NCBI GenBank assembly: GCA_030681475.1
Contig: JAUXWT010000100.1
Location: 37,991-101,990, forward strand
Direction of reading: 5' to 3'
Source: Bacteroidales bacterium
GTDB lineage: Bacteria; Bacteroidota; Bacteroidia; Bacteroidales; FEN-979
DNA: 64,000 bases
Below are positions 8,175 to 16,551 of the stretch, piece after piece. Positions within the stretch are counted from its first letter, which is position 1; each line of letters opens with the position of its first letter. The translations under genes were made by a program, and so were the position numbers. The notes beneath the pieces are model-generated. The model worked only from the letters and a program-made list of their open reading frames with translations, made no database searches and was not told where the DNA came from.

Positions 8175-10151
8175 TTACCGTGAAATTATGAATTTTGTAC
8201 TGCCAACCCGGATTCCTGACCGGTTCCTGACTTCAAGAAAATAGAGTCCATTGGCAAGGGAACTTACATCGGTTACCTGCCGGAATTCTGTGTTAACACG
8301 GATATTGCCAATGAGGTCGTAAATGATCATGGTGCATCCCTTTGAAATTTCGTTGTTATCAGTTAATTCCGGGAACCTGACCGACATCATGTTGGTCGTA
8401 CAAGGGTTCGGGAAAACGGTAATCTTCAAATTCCGTGAAACACGATCACTGATACCAAGCGGAATCGGTTTTCCGATCACCGGGCGGATCATCAGCGATC
8501 CGGCGAAGGTGGAGTTATTCCATACCCCGGCGGAGTTCCAGAATATCTCATTCTGGCTGTTGTTGTAACTGTCGAACCCGATCGAAAGATTGTCGCCGGT
8601 AGTTTGTATCCAGCCCACATAAAAGGTTCCGGTAACTTGCAATGGAGGAAAGAGATGGTAGGTAACGAATTTGTTTATGCTATCTGCATACTCCGGCATG
8701 ACAAGTTCAGAGTAAATGGTATCCCCCGGTTTACCGGCATTGTCATTCCAAACACAAAGATAGAAGAACTGCTTGCTGGCGTTGCTCAACGTCCGGTTAA
8801 AATACATCCTGACCGCACGCAGCGTGTCGGGCGATTTATTTAGCCTGAACCGGTAGGCAAGTTTTGAGCCGGCAGGACTGAGCCCGTAGCTTGCCTCCGG
8901 CGTACCATCATCATATGCAAAATAATTATAAAATCTCTGGTATGCCTGCATCGTGTCACCGGGAACAGACCCCGGCACTAGAGGATTTAAAACATGTTTC
9001 ATCAGGAAAATAGCGCTGTCGGCCTGGCTGACCGGTATCAGGAATGGGACTGCAGGGTGTGCGAATTTCTGGTACGTTACATATGGAACATTAAAATATG
9101 GCTGTATATTATAATTTCCACCATTGTATGATTTTGAAAAGCTGCTGTTCGGATTTGTAATATAATAATTGTAGGATGACATGTGGGGGATGATGTCTCT
9201 GTTGCTCATCAGGATGTCGAGTGTGTCCCTGATCTCATTGGTCGGGTCGTCGCTATACTGGGTATAAGGCATTGATGCATATCGGTGGAGGATGGAAGGA
9301 GGCCGGTAAATAAATCGCAATTCGGGATAAATGGTATCATATCTGCTGCGGCCGATATTGAGATAAACATTGTCGAGGTTCCACTGGGCAGCATTACTTT
9401 GCCAACTTGGCTCGGAAGAACCGGCAAGGCTTACATAGTTGAAAAATCTGAATCTGAATTTGTTTTTGAAAAACGCCGGATCCTTAACCGGAACCATCAC
9501 CTGCACAAACCATTTGTTGTTCCTCAGAAAAAACGTGTCAAGTGGCATCCCGTTGGCAAACCACATTTTTCGCCATAAATCTGGAACCGGAATCGTATCA
9601 TCCTGAGTGATGCTGTCGTGTGCAGGAACAACCAGAAATTCCAAAATCAGCGAGTCGTTCTTTTGCGGCGCTTTTCCCCGGCCTTGTGGTTGGTAAAAAA
9701 AACTCAGGTAAACAGAATCCGCCAACGTAAGCGCTCTTGGTACAGGTGAAAAAACAGAATCAAGTCTGATATAGCGTGATGTCAGGTAATCAGCAATGAA
9801 ATTCATGGGGCCGGGAACGGCATTGGGATACATGTTACCGGAATCATTGATGGCATCGAGGGTCATGGCGCCCAGATTGACCGGAAAGACCGGAAGGTCG
9901 TCGTTCTCAAAGGCAAAATGGTCAATCCAGCGCTTTGACGAAGGAAACACGCCATTTGACGAGAAATCATCAAAAAACGGGATCGTGACCGGGATCGTGT
10001 CCAATCCGGTGGCCAAATAACTCATCCGTTTAAGATCACCTGCTTTGGCCTTGACCATGGGGTTAAACTGCAATCCCGTTAGCGCCTCCTGGGTAAACCC
10101 AACTAACCCAAAGAACAGAGAAAGAAATATAATCAGTAAAAAACGCATCAC
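8175..10151 (-). CDS. T9SS type A sorting domain protein, secreted
   Basis: This 658-residue secreted protein has no recognised enzymatic domain. The N-terminus MMRFLLIIFLSLFFGLVGF is a clear signal peptide. The body contains acidic-aromatic stretches like FDDFSSN (about residue 60) and a FAYDDGTPEASYGL segment in the second half, both seen in beta-rich Bacteroidota exoproteins. The last ~80 residues form a type A sorting domain: VFPNPC, then IYDLIGN, then SLANGLYFLEV and a basic tail. Export through the Sec system and then the type IX system is therefore expected. It lies downstream of the PASTA gene, separated by an octamer array. Confidence 0.85.
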   Translation of the reverse strand: MMRFLLIIFLSLFFGLVGFTQEALTGLQFNPMVKAKAGDLKRMSYLATGLDTIPVTIPFFDDFSSNGVFPSSKRWIDHFAFENDDLPVFPVNLGAMTLDAINDSGNMYPNAVPGPMNFIADYLTSRYIRLDSVFSPVPRALTLADSVYLSFFYQPQGRGKAPQKNDSLILEFLVVPAHDSITQDDTIPVPDLWRKMWFANGMPLDTFFLRNNKWFVQVMVPVKDPAFFKNKFRFRFFNYVSLAGSSEPSWQSNAAQWNLDNVYLNIGRSRYDTIYPELRFIYRPPSILHRYASMPYTQYSDDPTNEIRDTLDILMSNRDIIPHMSSYNYYITNPNSSFSKSYNGGNYNIQPYFNVPYVTYQKFAHPAVPFLIPVSQADSAIFLMKHVLNPLVPGSVPGDTMQAYQRFYNYFAYDDGTPEASYGLSPAGSKLAYRFRLNKSPDTLRAVRMYFNRTLSNASKQFFYLCVWNDNAGKPGDTIYSELVMPEYADSINKFVTYHLFPPLQVTGTFYVGWIQTTGDNLSIGFDSYNNSQNEIFWNSAGVWNNSTFAGSLMIRPVIGKPIPLGISDRVSRNLKITVFPNPCTTNMMSVRFPELTDNNEISKGCTMIIYDLIGNIRVNTEFRQVTDVSSLANGLYFLEVRNRSGIRVGSTKFIISR

Positions 10152-10189
10152 AATATCTGTTTTAGAAAAAATTTATAGGAATCCTTCAC

Positions 10190-10250
10190 CATTTCACCAT
10201 TTCACCATTTCGCTATTTCGCTATTTCACTATTTCGTTACCTCGCCACCT
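10190..10250. repeat. 8-bp tandem array, YATTTCRY type (seven units)
   Basis: Octamers catttcac, catttcac, catttcgc, tatttcgc, tatttcac, tatttcgt and tacctcgc follow one another in an exact 8-bp phase from 10190 to 10245. The array fills most of the gap between the PASTA gene and the T9SS cargo gene. The drift between units suggests an older array than the one at 11963. Confidence 0.88.
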
Positions 10251-10252
10251 GT

Positions 10253-10846
10253 TTACTGCAAACTATCCACCCCCAATGTATCAACCTGCACCTCGGCCGC
10301 TTTAGCGCCCATGCCAACCGTAAGATTGATCACAGAACTTTTATCCAGTTCAGTTCCCGCTTTGATGATGCTTCCATTAAAAAGTTGATTTTGCACAGCA
10401 TCTTCATCAAAAGTATTGATATAGAACAATTTCCCAAGTTTCAAACCTGACGCTTCAAGCATGGATTGTGCCTGCCGCAGTGTAAGGTCGCGAAGTTCGG
10501 GCATGGTCGTTTTTTCGGGAATGACAGAGGTGATGGTCAGATAAACCATACGGTTTTTCTTGACTTTTGCGCCAGGAAAAGGATCCTGCGACAGGATCGA
10601 TCGTGCAGGTTTATCCGAACTAAATACCGAATCAATCACATTGAACTGATAATCTTTATTCCCGGGGTCGGTTAGTACATCGGTAAATGACTGCTCCCTG
10701 AAATCGGGCACAATGATGTATTCGCGATGTTTGGTGTACCAGGCAAGCGATTGCAAAGCAACCCAGATCAAAATGAGCGATATTCCCACCAGGATAAGAA
10801 GATGTTTAAGAAATGTTTTTGAAAAAAGAAATCTTAAAAAATCCAT
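10253..10846 (-). CDS. PASTA domain membrane protein
   Basis: This 197-residue protein has one N-terminal transmembrane segment (about residues 14-34, LLILVGISLILIWVALQSL) and an extracytoplasmic part of two to three PASTA modules. The second is the clearest, with MPELRDLTLRQAQSMLEASGL. PASTA domains bind peptidoglycan or beta-lactam-like ligands. No kinase or transpeptidase domain is attached, which is usual for the small Bacteroidota PASTA proteins. It is divergent from ddl, another cell-wall gene, so a role at the cell wall is a reasonable inference. Confidence 0.85.
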   Translation of the reverse strand: MDFLRFLFSKTFLKHLLILVGISLILIWVALQSLAWYTKHREYIIVPDFREQSFTDVLTDPGNKDYQFNVIDSVFSSDKPARSILSQDPFPGAKVKKNRMVYLTITSVIPEKTTMPELRDLTLRQAQSMLEASGLKLGKLFYINTFDEDAVQNQLFNGSIIKAGTELDKSSVINLTVGMGAKAAEVQVDTLGVDSLQ

Positions 10847-10905
10847 TCGCCGCTTTATCTGATAACCTGAAAAGGTCTGTTTTATTGTATTTTCCTAACA
10901 AGCTA

Positions 10906-10936
10906 CAAACTTACACAAAAATTGAATTTCGGACAA
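10906..10936 (-). promoter_or_regulatory. Bacteroidota-type promoter for the PASTA gene
   Basis: On the minus strand TTG (10936-10934) is followed after 20 nt by TAAGTTTG (10913-10906). The predicted start is about 50 nt before the PASTA ATG. On the other strand, TACTTTTG at 10955-10962 is a likely -7 element for ddl, though no good -33 partner was seen for it. Confidence 0.6.
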
Positions 10937-10982
10937 TACGCAATATTTTTGTGCTACTTTTGCACCTTAAACATTACCGAAA

Positions 10983-11954
10983 ATGTTGAATATTGCCATA
11001 GTTGCAGGCGGGGATTCCGGAGAATACGGTATTTCCATCAAAAGCGGAAAACAAGTTGAGCTGCAAATTGATCGGGACAAATATGCCCCTTTTCTGATCG
11101 AGATCAGTGGAAAACATTGGAATTACCGGATCGGATTAAAAAAATTTCCCATTGATAAAAATGATTTCAGTCTGACCCTTGGCCGGAAGAAGATCCGTTT
11201 TGATGCCGTATTTATTGCCATTCATGGCACGCCGGGAGAAAATGGCAAACTGCAGGGTTATTTCGACATGCTTAATATCCCTTATACCTCCTGTGATGTA
11301 ACTACCTCTGCTATAACGTTTAACAAAAGTTTTTGCAAGGATGTGGTTCGTTCATACGGGATTAAAACAGCAAAATCTGTGCATTTATTTAAAGATGGTT
11401 CAGACCTCAGGGATTCCGCAATTCTCGCTGATCTTACACTTCCGGTTTTTGTGAAACCCAATAACGGCGGATCCAGCGTGGGGATGACAAAAGTAACACA
11501 GAGAAAAGAGTTAAAGCCCGCGCTGGACAGAGCTTTAAGGGAAGATTCAGAGGTTCTTGTCGAAGAATTCATCAGCGGCCGTGAACTTACATGCGGTGTG
11601 CTCAAATCGGAGGGAAAAATCATCGCCTTCCCTGTGACAGAGATCATCACCAGGAAAGAATACTTTGATTTTGAAGCCAAATATAAAAAGGGAATGGCTG
11701 ATGAGATCGTTCCCGCCAACATTACGAGCCAACTATCTGATACCTGTCAGAATATTTCAAAATTGCTCTATAAACAATTAAATTGTAAAGGCCTGGTGAG
11801 GTTTGATTATATCTGTTCAGGCAATGACTTTTATTTTCTGGAAGTCAATACAGTTCCTGGGATGACCGAAGAGAGTATTATCCCTAAAATGGCAAAAGCC
11901 TACGGCTGGACTTTTTCCGAACTTTTAACCCGTTTAATCAAAGAAACTATCTAA
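10983..11954 (+). CDS. ddl: D-alanine--D-alanine ligase
   Basis: This ATP-grasp enzyme makes the D-Ala-D-Ala dipeptide of peptidoglycan. The 323-residue protein starts IAIVAGGDSGEYGIS, the Bacteroidota form of the Ddl N-terminal motif. It has the substrate-loop HGTPGENGKLQGYFD, the ATP-grasp segment PVFVKPNNGGSSVGMTKV, the YKKGMADEIVPA block and the metal-binding end FLEVNTVPGMTEES. The length is normal (300-330). It is divergent from the PASTA gene and is followed, after an octamer array, by rdgB. Confidence 0.95.
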   Translation: MLNIAIVAGGDSGEYGISIKSGKQVELQIDRDKYAPFLIEISGKHWNYRIGLKKFPIDKNDFSLTLGRKKIRFDAVFIAIHGTPGENGKLQGYFDMLNIPYTSCDVTTSAITFNKSFCKDVVRSYGIKTAKSVHLFKDGSDLRDSAILADLTLPVFVKPNNGGSSVGMTKVTQRKELKPALDRALREDSEVLVEEFISGRELTCGVLKSEGKIIAFPVTEIITRKEYFDFEAKYKKGMADEIVPANITSQLSDTCQNISKLLYKQLNCKGLVRFDYICSGNDFYFLEVNTVPGMTEESIIPKMAKAYGWTFSELLTRLIKETI

Positions 11955-11962
11955 GAAATCAC

Positions 11963-12032
11963 AATTTCGCCATTTCGCTATTTCGCTATTTCGCTATTTC
12001 GCTATTTCGCTATTTCGCTATTTCGCTATTTA
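11963..12032. repeat. 8-bp tandem array, TATTTCGC type (eight units)
   Basis: The array is aatttcgc, catttcgc, then six identical tatttcgc octamers from 11963 to 12026, plus a partial unit. It fills the gap between the ddl stop and the rdgB ATG at 12036, so it would form the untranslated segment immediately ahead of rdgB. It is the most homogeneous array in the window and so probably the youngest. Confidence 0.93.
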
Positions 12033-12035
12033 ATT

Positions 12036-12611
12036 ATGTCCGATCTCCTCTTTGCCACCAACAACTCCCATAAACTCCGCGAGATTCAGGAGATTATTGG
12101 CAATGAATTCCGTATACTCAGTCTGAAAGACGTGAAACTGGATATTGATATCCCCGAAACGCAGGAGACAATTGAAGGTAATGCGGTTCAGAAGGTCAGG
12201 TTTGTTTACGAACTGACCGGGTTGAATTGTTTTGCCGATGATACGGGGTTAGAGATAGATGCGCTGAACGGACGCCCGGGTGTTTACTCGGCACGATATG
12301 CCGGTGAGGGTTGCAGCTTTGACGACAACATCAACAAAATCCTGCGTGAGCTGACAGGAGTTGAGAACCGGAAAGCATGTTTTCGTTGTGCGATCTGTTT
12401 GATCACGGATGGTGAGGAACACATTTTTCAAGGTCGTGTCAATGGTGTTATTACCACTGAACGTAAAGGTACTGACGGTTTTGGGTACGATCCAGTATTC
12501 CTGCCTGACGGGCACCGGCAAACGTTTGCCATGATGCCGGCCTATCTGAAAAACGGGATAAGCCACCGTGGACGGGCAGTTGAAAAAATGGTGAAATGGC
12601 TTACCTGTTGA
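12036..12611 (+). CDS. rdgB: XTP/dITP diphosphatase
   Basis: This house-cleaning enzyme hydrolyses dITP, ITP and XTP to monophosphates and keeps deaminated purines out of nucleic acids. The 191-residue protein has the N-terminal signature LLFATNNSHKLREI, the CFADDTGLEIDAL block, GRPGVYSARYAG and the C-terminal TDGFGYDPVFLPDG and SHRGRA motifs of the RdgB/HAM1 family. The length is normal. It is only about 80 bp downstream of ddl, with an octamer array in between, and converges on the SGNH gene with an 10-bp gap. Confidence 0.95.
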   Translation: MSDLLFATNNSHKLREIQEIIGNEFRILSLKDVKLDIDIPETQETIEGNAVQKVRFVYELTGLNCFADDTGLEIDALNGRPGVYSARYAGEGCSFDDNINKILRELTGVENRKACFRCAICLITDGEEHIFQGRVNGVITTERKGTDGFGYDPVFLPDGHRQTFAMMPAYLKNGISHRGRAVEKMVKWLTC

Positions 12612-12621
12612 CCCGTTTACA

Positions 12622-13941
12622 TTATGGAAAGATAACTCCCGGATAATTGGTGATATTCACCTGAGGTATGGTACTGCCGTATTTAAGATTGATCGCATCA
12701 ATAAAGTAGTTGGCTGCGACCGCACATCCTCTCGGGTTAAGGTGAACGCCATCAAGAGAAAAGGCTCCGCCCGTAACAAACGTGGAAGTCATTTTAATTC
12801 CATCCCAAACGATCCCTTTTTGCAAGAGGCGCAAATTTGCACTCATATCAACAAAACCAAGGTTGAAGTTTGCTGCAAGGTTAAAAAGAATAGTATTGTA
12901 GGCCGCGGTCATTGACTTGATCATTGTTATTTCATTGATGGTCAGGACATATTGTGAAGGAATGGGATAAGGCTGGAATGGATTGCCCGGATCGATGATT
13001 CCCATGCCCTTGCATTTGAGTGAATCCTGGGGAACTGAAAGAAGCACCAATTCTCCCGGCTGCATCTGACGCACTTTGAAATATGGATGCGGAGAATTAG
13101 GTTCATTAACAAGGAAAGGATTCGGACCTGCGGAATAGTGGAAAGGCAACTGGTAAAGCGCCATGGCCATGTTGATGGAGTCAGCCTGGCTCTGGGTGAG
13201 TACCAATCCGTTATAAGGAATGGTCGTAAAAAATGGTATGGCAGTCACATCAGGGATGTTCGCCAGCACGCCCTTGGCGCCGTTTGCAACAAGCGCGGTT
13301 ATCACCCCACCCATGGCTTGCTGGAATAAAGCCGGGCTTGTGATCGTATCGCCAACGCCACCCGAAAGTGCGTAACCTAATACATCATTATCCCCGAGCC
13401 ACAGGGTAAAAAAGGTAGGATTTAGCGGGGCAATTTCCTGTACCACCATGTTATTCGCGTTGGTGGCAAACCGGGCATAATAAGGATTGAAAAGTGCATA
13501 TCCGGGGAAAAGCATATGAAATGATTTGGCGCCGGGAATTGCAAGGTTATTTACCTGATATCCAACAGGTGCGGCGGGTTCGAGTGTTCCGGTAGCCGGA
13601 ACCGGCCCCAATGAAACGGTCCCTTTGCAATCAACCGGGTATCCCATGATCAGTTTTGGCCTGGCTCCGGGGAAGTCAACTCCGAAATCGTTGTTTACCA
13701 CTGGCTGCACAAAATTACCGGATCCGGCTAACTTTAACTGGCCTGCTATAATGTTGGGAATAGAATACATTTGTCCGGTACGGTACAATGCTCCGTCGGC
13801 ATAACCGGCCATCATGGAGTTGCCTACTGCAATATAGGTTGAAAAGTTCGCGGATCCTTTTTCGACTTTGAATTCATCGATCTTTCTTTCGCAGGATGTA
13901 AATACTGCAAGGGATAATATGATGAAAAGAATTTTTTTCAT
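12622..13941 (-). CDS. SGNH/GDSL hydrolase-like lipoprotein
   Basis: This 439-residue protein has a lipoprotein signal ending in FTSC (Cys17), so it is likely anchored in a membrane, probably the outer one. SGNH blocks are visible: YIAVGNSMMAGYADG with the nucleophile Ser42 (block I), WLGDNDVLG (block III, near the middle) and LDGVHLNPRG with Asp and His near the C-terminus (block V). It is therefore a probable esterase or lipase. It is followed upstream by a FadL-type porin gene on the same strand, a pairing that suggests release and uptake of fatty acyl or hydrophobic compounds. The substrate is inferred only. Confidence 0.82.
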   Translation of the reverse strand: MKKILFIILSLAVFTSCERKIDEFKVEKGSANFSTYIAVGNSMMAGYADGALYRTGQMYSIPNIIAGQLKLAGSGNFVQPVVNNDFGVDFPGARPKLIMGYPVDCKGTVSLGPVPATGTLEPAAPVGYQVNNLAIPGAKSFHMLFPGYALFNPYYARFATNANNMVVQEIAPLNPTFFTLWLGDNDVLGYALSGGVGDTITSPALFQQAMGGVITALVANGAKGVLANIPDVTAIPFFTTIPYNGLVLTQSQADSINMAMALYQLPFHYSAGPNPFLVNEPNSPHPYFKVRQMQPGELVLLSVPQDSLKCKGMGIIDPGNPFQPYPIPSQYVLTINEITMIKSMTAAYNTILFNLAANFNLGFVDMSANLRLLQKGIVWDGIKMTSTFVTGGAFSLDGVHLNPRGCAVAANYFIDAINLKYGSTIPQVNITNYPGVIFP

Positions 13942-13960
13942 AATGTTCGTGTATTAAAAG

Positions 13961-15190
13961 TTAAAAAGAGTAGGTTAAACCGATCCCGGGGCTGTATAAA
14001 GCGTTTTTATATGTGCCGGCAAAATTGTCAGGGCTGTATGTACCGCTTCTTTCCACACCCAAAATGTACAGAAATGCTGCATCAATGCTAAGTCCTTTGG
14101 TTGGGTAAATGGAAATTCCACAGGTCATTCCGATCTGGTTCATGCTCGGGGTCTGTGGGTTAAGATAACTGTTCTTGACAGGCGTTGGATCATAATAGCC
14201 ACCCAACCTGATTGTTAACAAATCACTGGCCTTATATTGAGCTCCAATTCGCATGATCAGTTGGTCAGTATATAATGCAGGTGTGGCTGTGCGGTTAACT
14301 GCAGCGGTTTTGGTCTGAAAATCGAATATCAGAGAGTCGTACGTGCTCCAGAATACATAACACAGGTTCATTCCGATCATCCATTGTTTGTCCTTACCGA
14401 ATTCGTATGAGGCGCCAAAATCGAGGTTGGCGGGCAAAGGCAACATGACATCTACTTTGTTTTTCGGGAAATTGGAACTTAACGACTGTGGTACGGTAAA
14501 GTCAGCATTGGCGCTGGTCACGCTCATTTCGATTTTGGAACGATAACTAAGACCAAGACTCCATCCGGTCTCTGGATGCACCATAATCCCTGCATTGAAT
14601 CCAAAATTACCGGTGCTGCCATTAATGTTCAAGGTACCGTCTCCATTTGATCCCTGCAGAGGTATGGCTTTGTTCATGTCAAAAGCTCCATAGGCATACA
14701 CCAATCCCACACCAATTCCAACGACATCCTTGATTTTATAGGAAACAGTAGGTTGGAAGGTAATGGCCCTGAACGATAGATCCTGGATCAGGTACCGGCC
14801 CTTCCAGGTTTCACCCCACGAGAGGCTGTTTCCATAAGGAGTGTTCACCGCAAGCCCGATGCTCAGGTTGGCCGTAGGTTTATAGGCGGCGTAAAAATAG
14901 AACGGAGTATTCAATTTATGTTCTAAATTATACTGCTCCATGACATTAAGCGGCTGGAATGTTGTGCGCGCCAGCAGGAAACTGACTCCACCCGAAAAAC
15001 TCCACTGATCCTTGATAAACGGCGAGCCACCCGGGTTGTAGAATAAACTGCTTGCATCATAGCTGAGCGATGTTCCGATAAGCCCCATGCCGATATTTCG
15101 CATGCTGTGCAAACCTACCTGGTATCCACCCCCAAATGACGTGGTTGCTGCCAAACACACGATCAGCAGCAAGGTTGTAAATCTCCTCAT
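13961..15190 (-). CDS. OmpP1/FadL-family outer membrane transporter
   Basis: This is a 409-residue beta-barrel porin for hydrophobic compounds such as long-chain fatty acids. The start is set at MRRFTTLLLIVCLAATTSFG because this is the signal peptide; upstream codons in the frame run back to 15274 but are not needed. The mature N-terminus GGYQVGLHSMRNIGMG is followed by SSLFYNPGG, the FadL N-terminal hatch motif. It ends in an aromatic residue (LTYSF), as outer membrane barrels do. It is upstream of the SGNH lipoprotein in the same direction, with a 19-bp gap, so they are likely co-transcribed. Confidence 0.88.
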   Translation of the reverse strand: MRRFTTLLLIVCLAATTSFGGGYQVGLHSMRNIGMGLIGTSLSYDASSLFYNPGGSPFIKDQWSFSGGVSFLLARTTFQPLNVMEQYNLEHKLNTPFYFYAAYKPTANLSIGLAVNTPYGNSLSWGETWKGRYLIQDLSFRAITFQPTVSYKIKDVVGIGVGLVYAYGAFDMNKAIPLQGSNGDGTLNINGSTGNFGFNAGIMVHPETGWSLGLSYRSKIEMSVTSANADFTVPQSLSSNFPKNKVDVMLPLPANLDFGASYEFGKDKQWMIGMNLCYVFWSTYDSLIFDFQTKTAAVNRTATPALYTDQLIMRIGAQYKASDLLTIRLGGYYDPTPVKNSYLNPQTPSMNQIGMTCGISIYPTKGLSIDAAFLYILGVERSGTYSPDNFAGTYKNALYSPGIGLTYSF

Positions 15191-15296
15191 ATTGATTTTT
15201 TTTTGGTTAATAATCGGCGCGCAAGTTACTATTTTTTTTAATATGCAAACTACTTCATATCTGTGGGGCATCACGTGATAAAATAGTAGTGGTACG

Positions 15297-15451
15297 AGGA
15301 CAAGCGGACAAGCGGACTAAAAAGCATTACACTTAAACAACTTGCGGGTTGGTGGAGATGCATTGATAAAGTACAAAAATCTAAGTACCTTTGTCTCCTT
15401 TCAGAAACGAGGTAACCTGGTTGATTTGTCCGCCTGTCCGCTCGTCCGCAC
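15297..15451. repeat. two opposed 8-bp arrays (CGGACAAG / GTCCGCYY)
   Basis: Three octamers of aggacaag, cggacaag and cggactaa stand at 15297-15320. Three octamers gtccgcct, gtccgctc and gtccgcac stand at 15428-15451. The two arrays are roughly reverse complements and flank about 107 bp holding the Smr-gene promoter. A long stem could form between them. The same octamer family recurs at 52600-52639. Confidence 0.8.
15363..15393 (+). promoter_or_regulatory. Bacteroidota-type promoter for the DUF2027-Smr gene
   Basis: TTG (15363-15365), a 20-nt spacer and TACCTTTG (15386-15393) fit the consensus. The predicted start gives a leader of about 80 nt that contains the GTCCGC octamers. Confidence 0.6.
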
Positions 15452-15480
15452 GTAAATAAACAATAAACCTCTAAACCCTT

Positions 15481-16551
15481 ATGCTCAACGTTGGCGACAA
15501 AGTTAAATTCCTGAATGCGTCAGGTGGAGGGATCGTAGCAAAAGTGATCGACAGCCGCATGGTCAGTGTCATGATCGAAGATGGTTTTGAGATCCCGACC
15601 ATGATCAGTGAACTGATAAAGATCGATCCCACTGAACCGGCTGCACGCTTTTTTGAAGAACATTACAACATTGATCTTTCCGCGCAAACTGATAACGACC
15701 ATACTGAACCTGAAGATGACCGGTTAACTCATCTTCCGGCTCATGTTAAAACCGACCGCAAATCAGAAGATATCTACCTTGCTTTTGTTCCGCATGATCA
15801 AAAATGGCTTATTACCGGACCATTGGATATTTTCCTGGTCAACAACAGCTCTTATGATATACTGTATAATATATTCAGTCTGACTCCTACCGGTCATTAC
15901 AGCGGAGTTGATTATGGTAGTATTTTTCCCGATTCTAAGCTGTTGCTGGATACCGTTAATCGTGAACAGTTGACACGTTGGACAGAGGGATGCATGCAAT
16001 TCCTATTCCATAAGGAGCAATGCAAGTCATTGCTTCCACCATTCAATTCCGAATTCCGGGTTGATGGAAAAAAGTTTTTTAAAGAGGGCAATTATCGTGA
16101 TAATTCTGTCATGCAAGCCAGAGGTATCGTAGTAAGAGTGCTTTCACTCACTGAATATTTCAATGCTGAAAGGCAGGCCAATCCTGGTTCACAAGCAGAT
16201 AACCGGCGTCCGGGAAATGCTGCCACCCTGATCACCCGTTACCAGGTGGCGCCACAAGAAGCAGTGGTTGACCTCCATATTCATGAATTGATTGATGATC
16301 CCGCCAATCTGGAAAAATCTGAGATCCTCGAATTCCAGAAAAACCATTTTCTGAAGTGTCTTGACAGTGCACTCGCGGGTAATTTTCGCAAAGTGATTTT
16401 TATTCATGGGGTAGGTAACGGTGTCCTGCGGAATGTCCTTCTTGATTTACTTAAAAATCAAGAGGGCATCGCTTATAACGATGCCCCCATGTCAAAATAT
16501 GGAATCGGCGCCCTGGAGATCAGGATACCGCATAATGAAGCTATTATTTGA
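15481..16551 (+). CDS. DUF2027 and Smr domain protein
   Basis: This is a 356-residue protein. The N-terminal region (about 1-60, VGDKVKFLNASGGG) and the middle (about 90-240) match the Bacteroidota DUF2027 architecture. The C-terminus (about 262-356) is a Smr domain with VDLHIHEL, HFLKCLDSAL, FIHGVGNGVLR and a GALEIRI end. Smr domains are nucleases or nicking modules found at the end of MutS2. The H-G-x-G core of the active site is intact (HGVGNG). No signal peptide was seen, so it is cytoplasmic. The biological role of this two-domain family is not established. The last 8 bp overlap the convergent Omp28-type gene. Confidence 0.85.
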   Translation: MLNVGDKVKFLNASGGGIVAKVIDSRMVSVMIEDGFEIPTMISELIKIDPTEPAARFFEEHYNIDLSAQTDNDHTEPEDDRLTHLPAHVKTDRKSEDIYLAFVPHDQKWLITGPLDIFLVNNSSYDILYNIFSLTPTGHYSGVDYGSIFPDSKLLLDTVNREQLTRWTEGCMQFLFHKEQCKSLLPPFNSEFRVDGKKFFKEGNYRDNSVMQARGIVVRVLSLTEYFNAERQANPGSQADNRRPGNAATLITRYQVAPQEAVVDLHIHELIDDPANLEKSEILEFQKNHFLKCLDSALAGNFRKVIFIHGVGNGVLRNVLLDLLKNQEGIAYNDAPMSKYGIGALEIRIPHNEAII

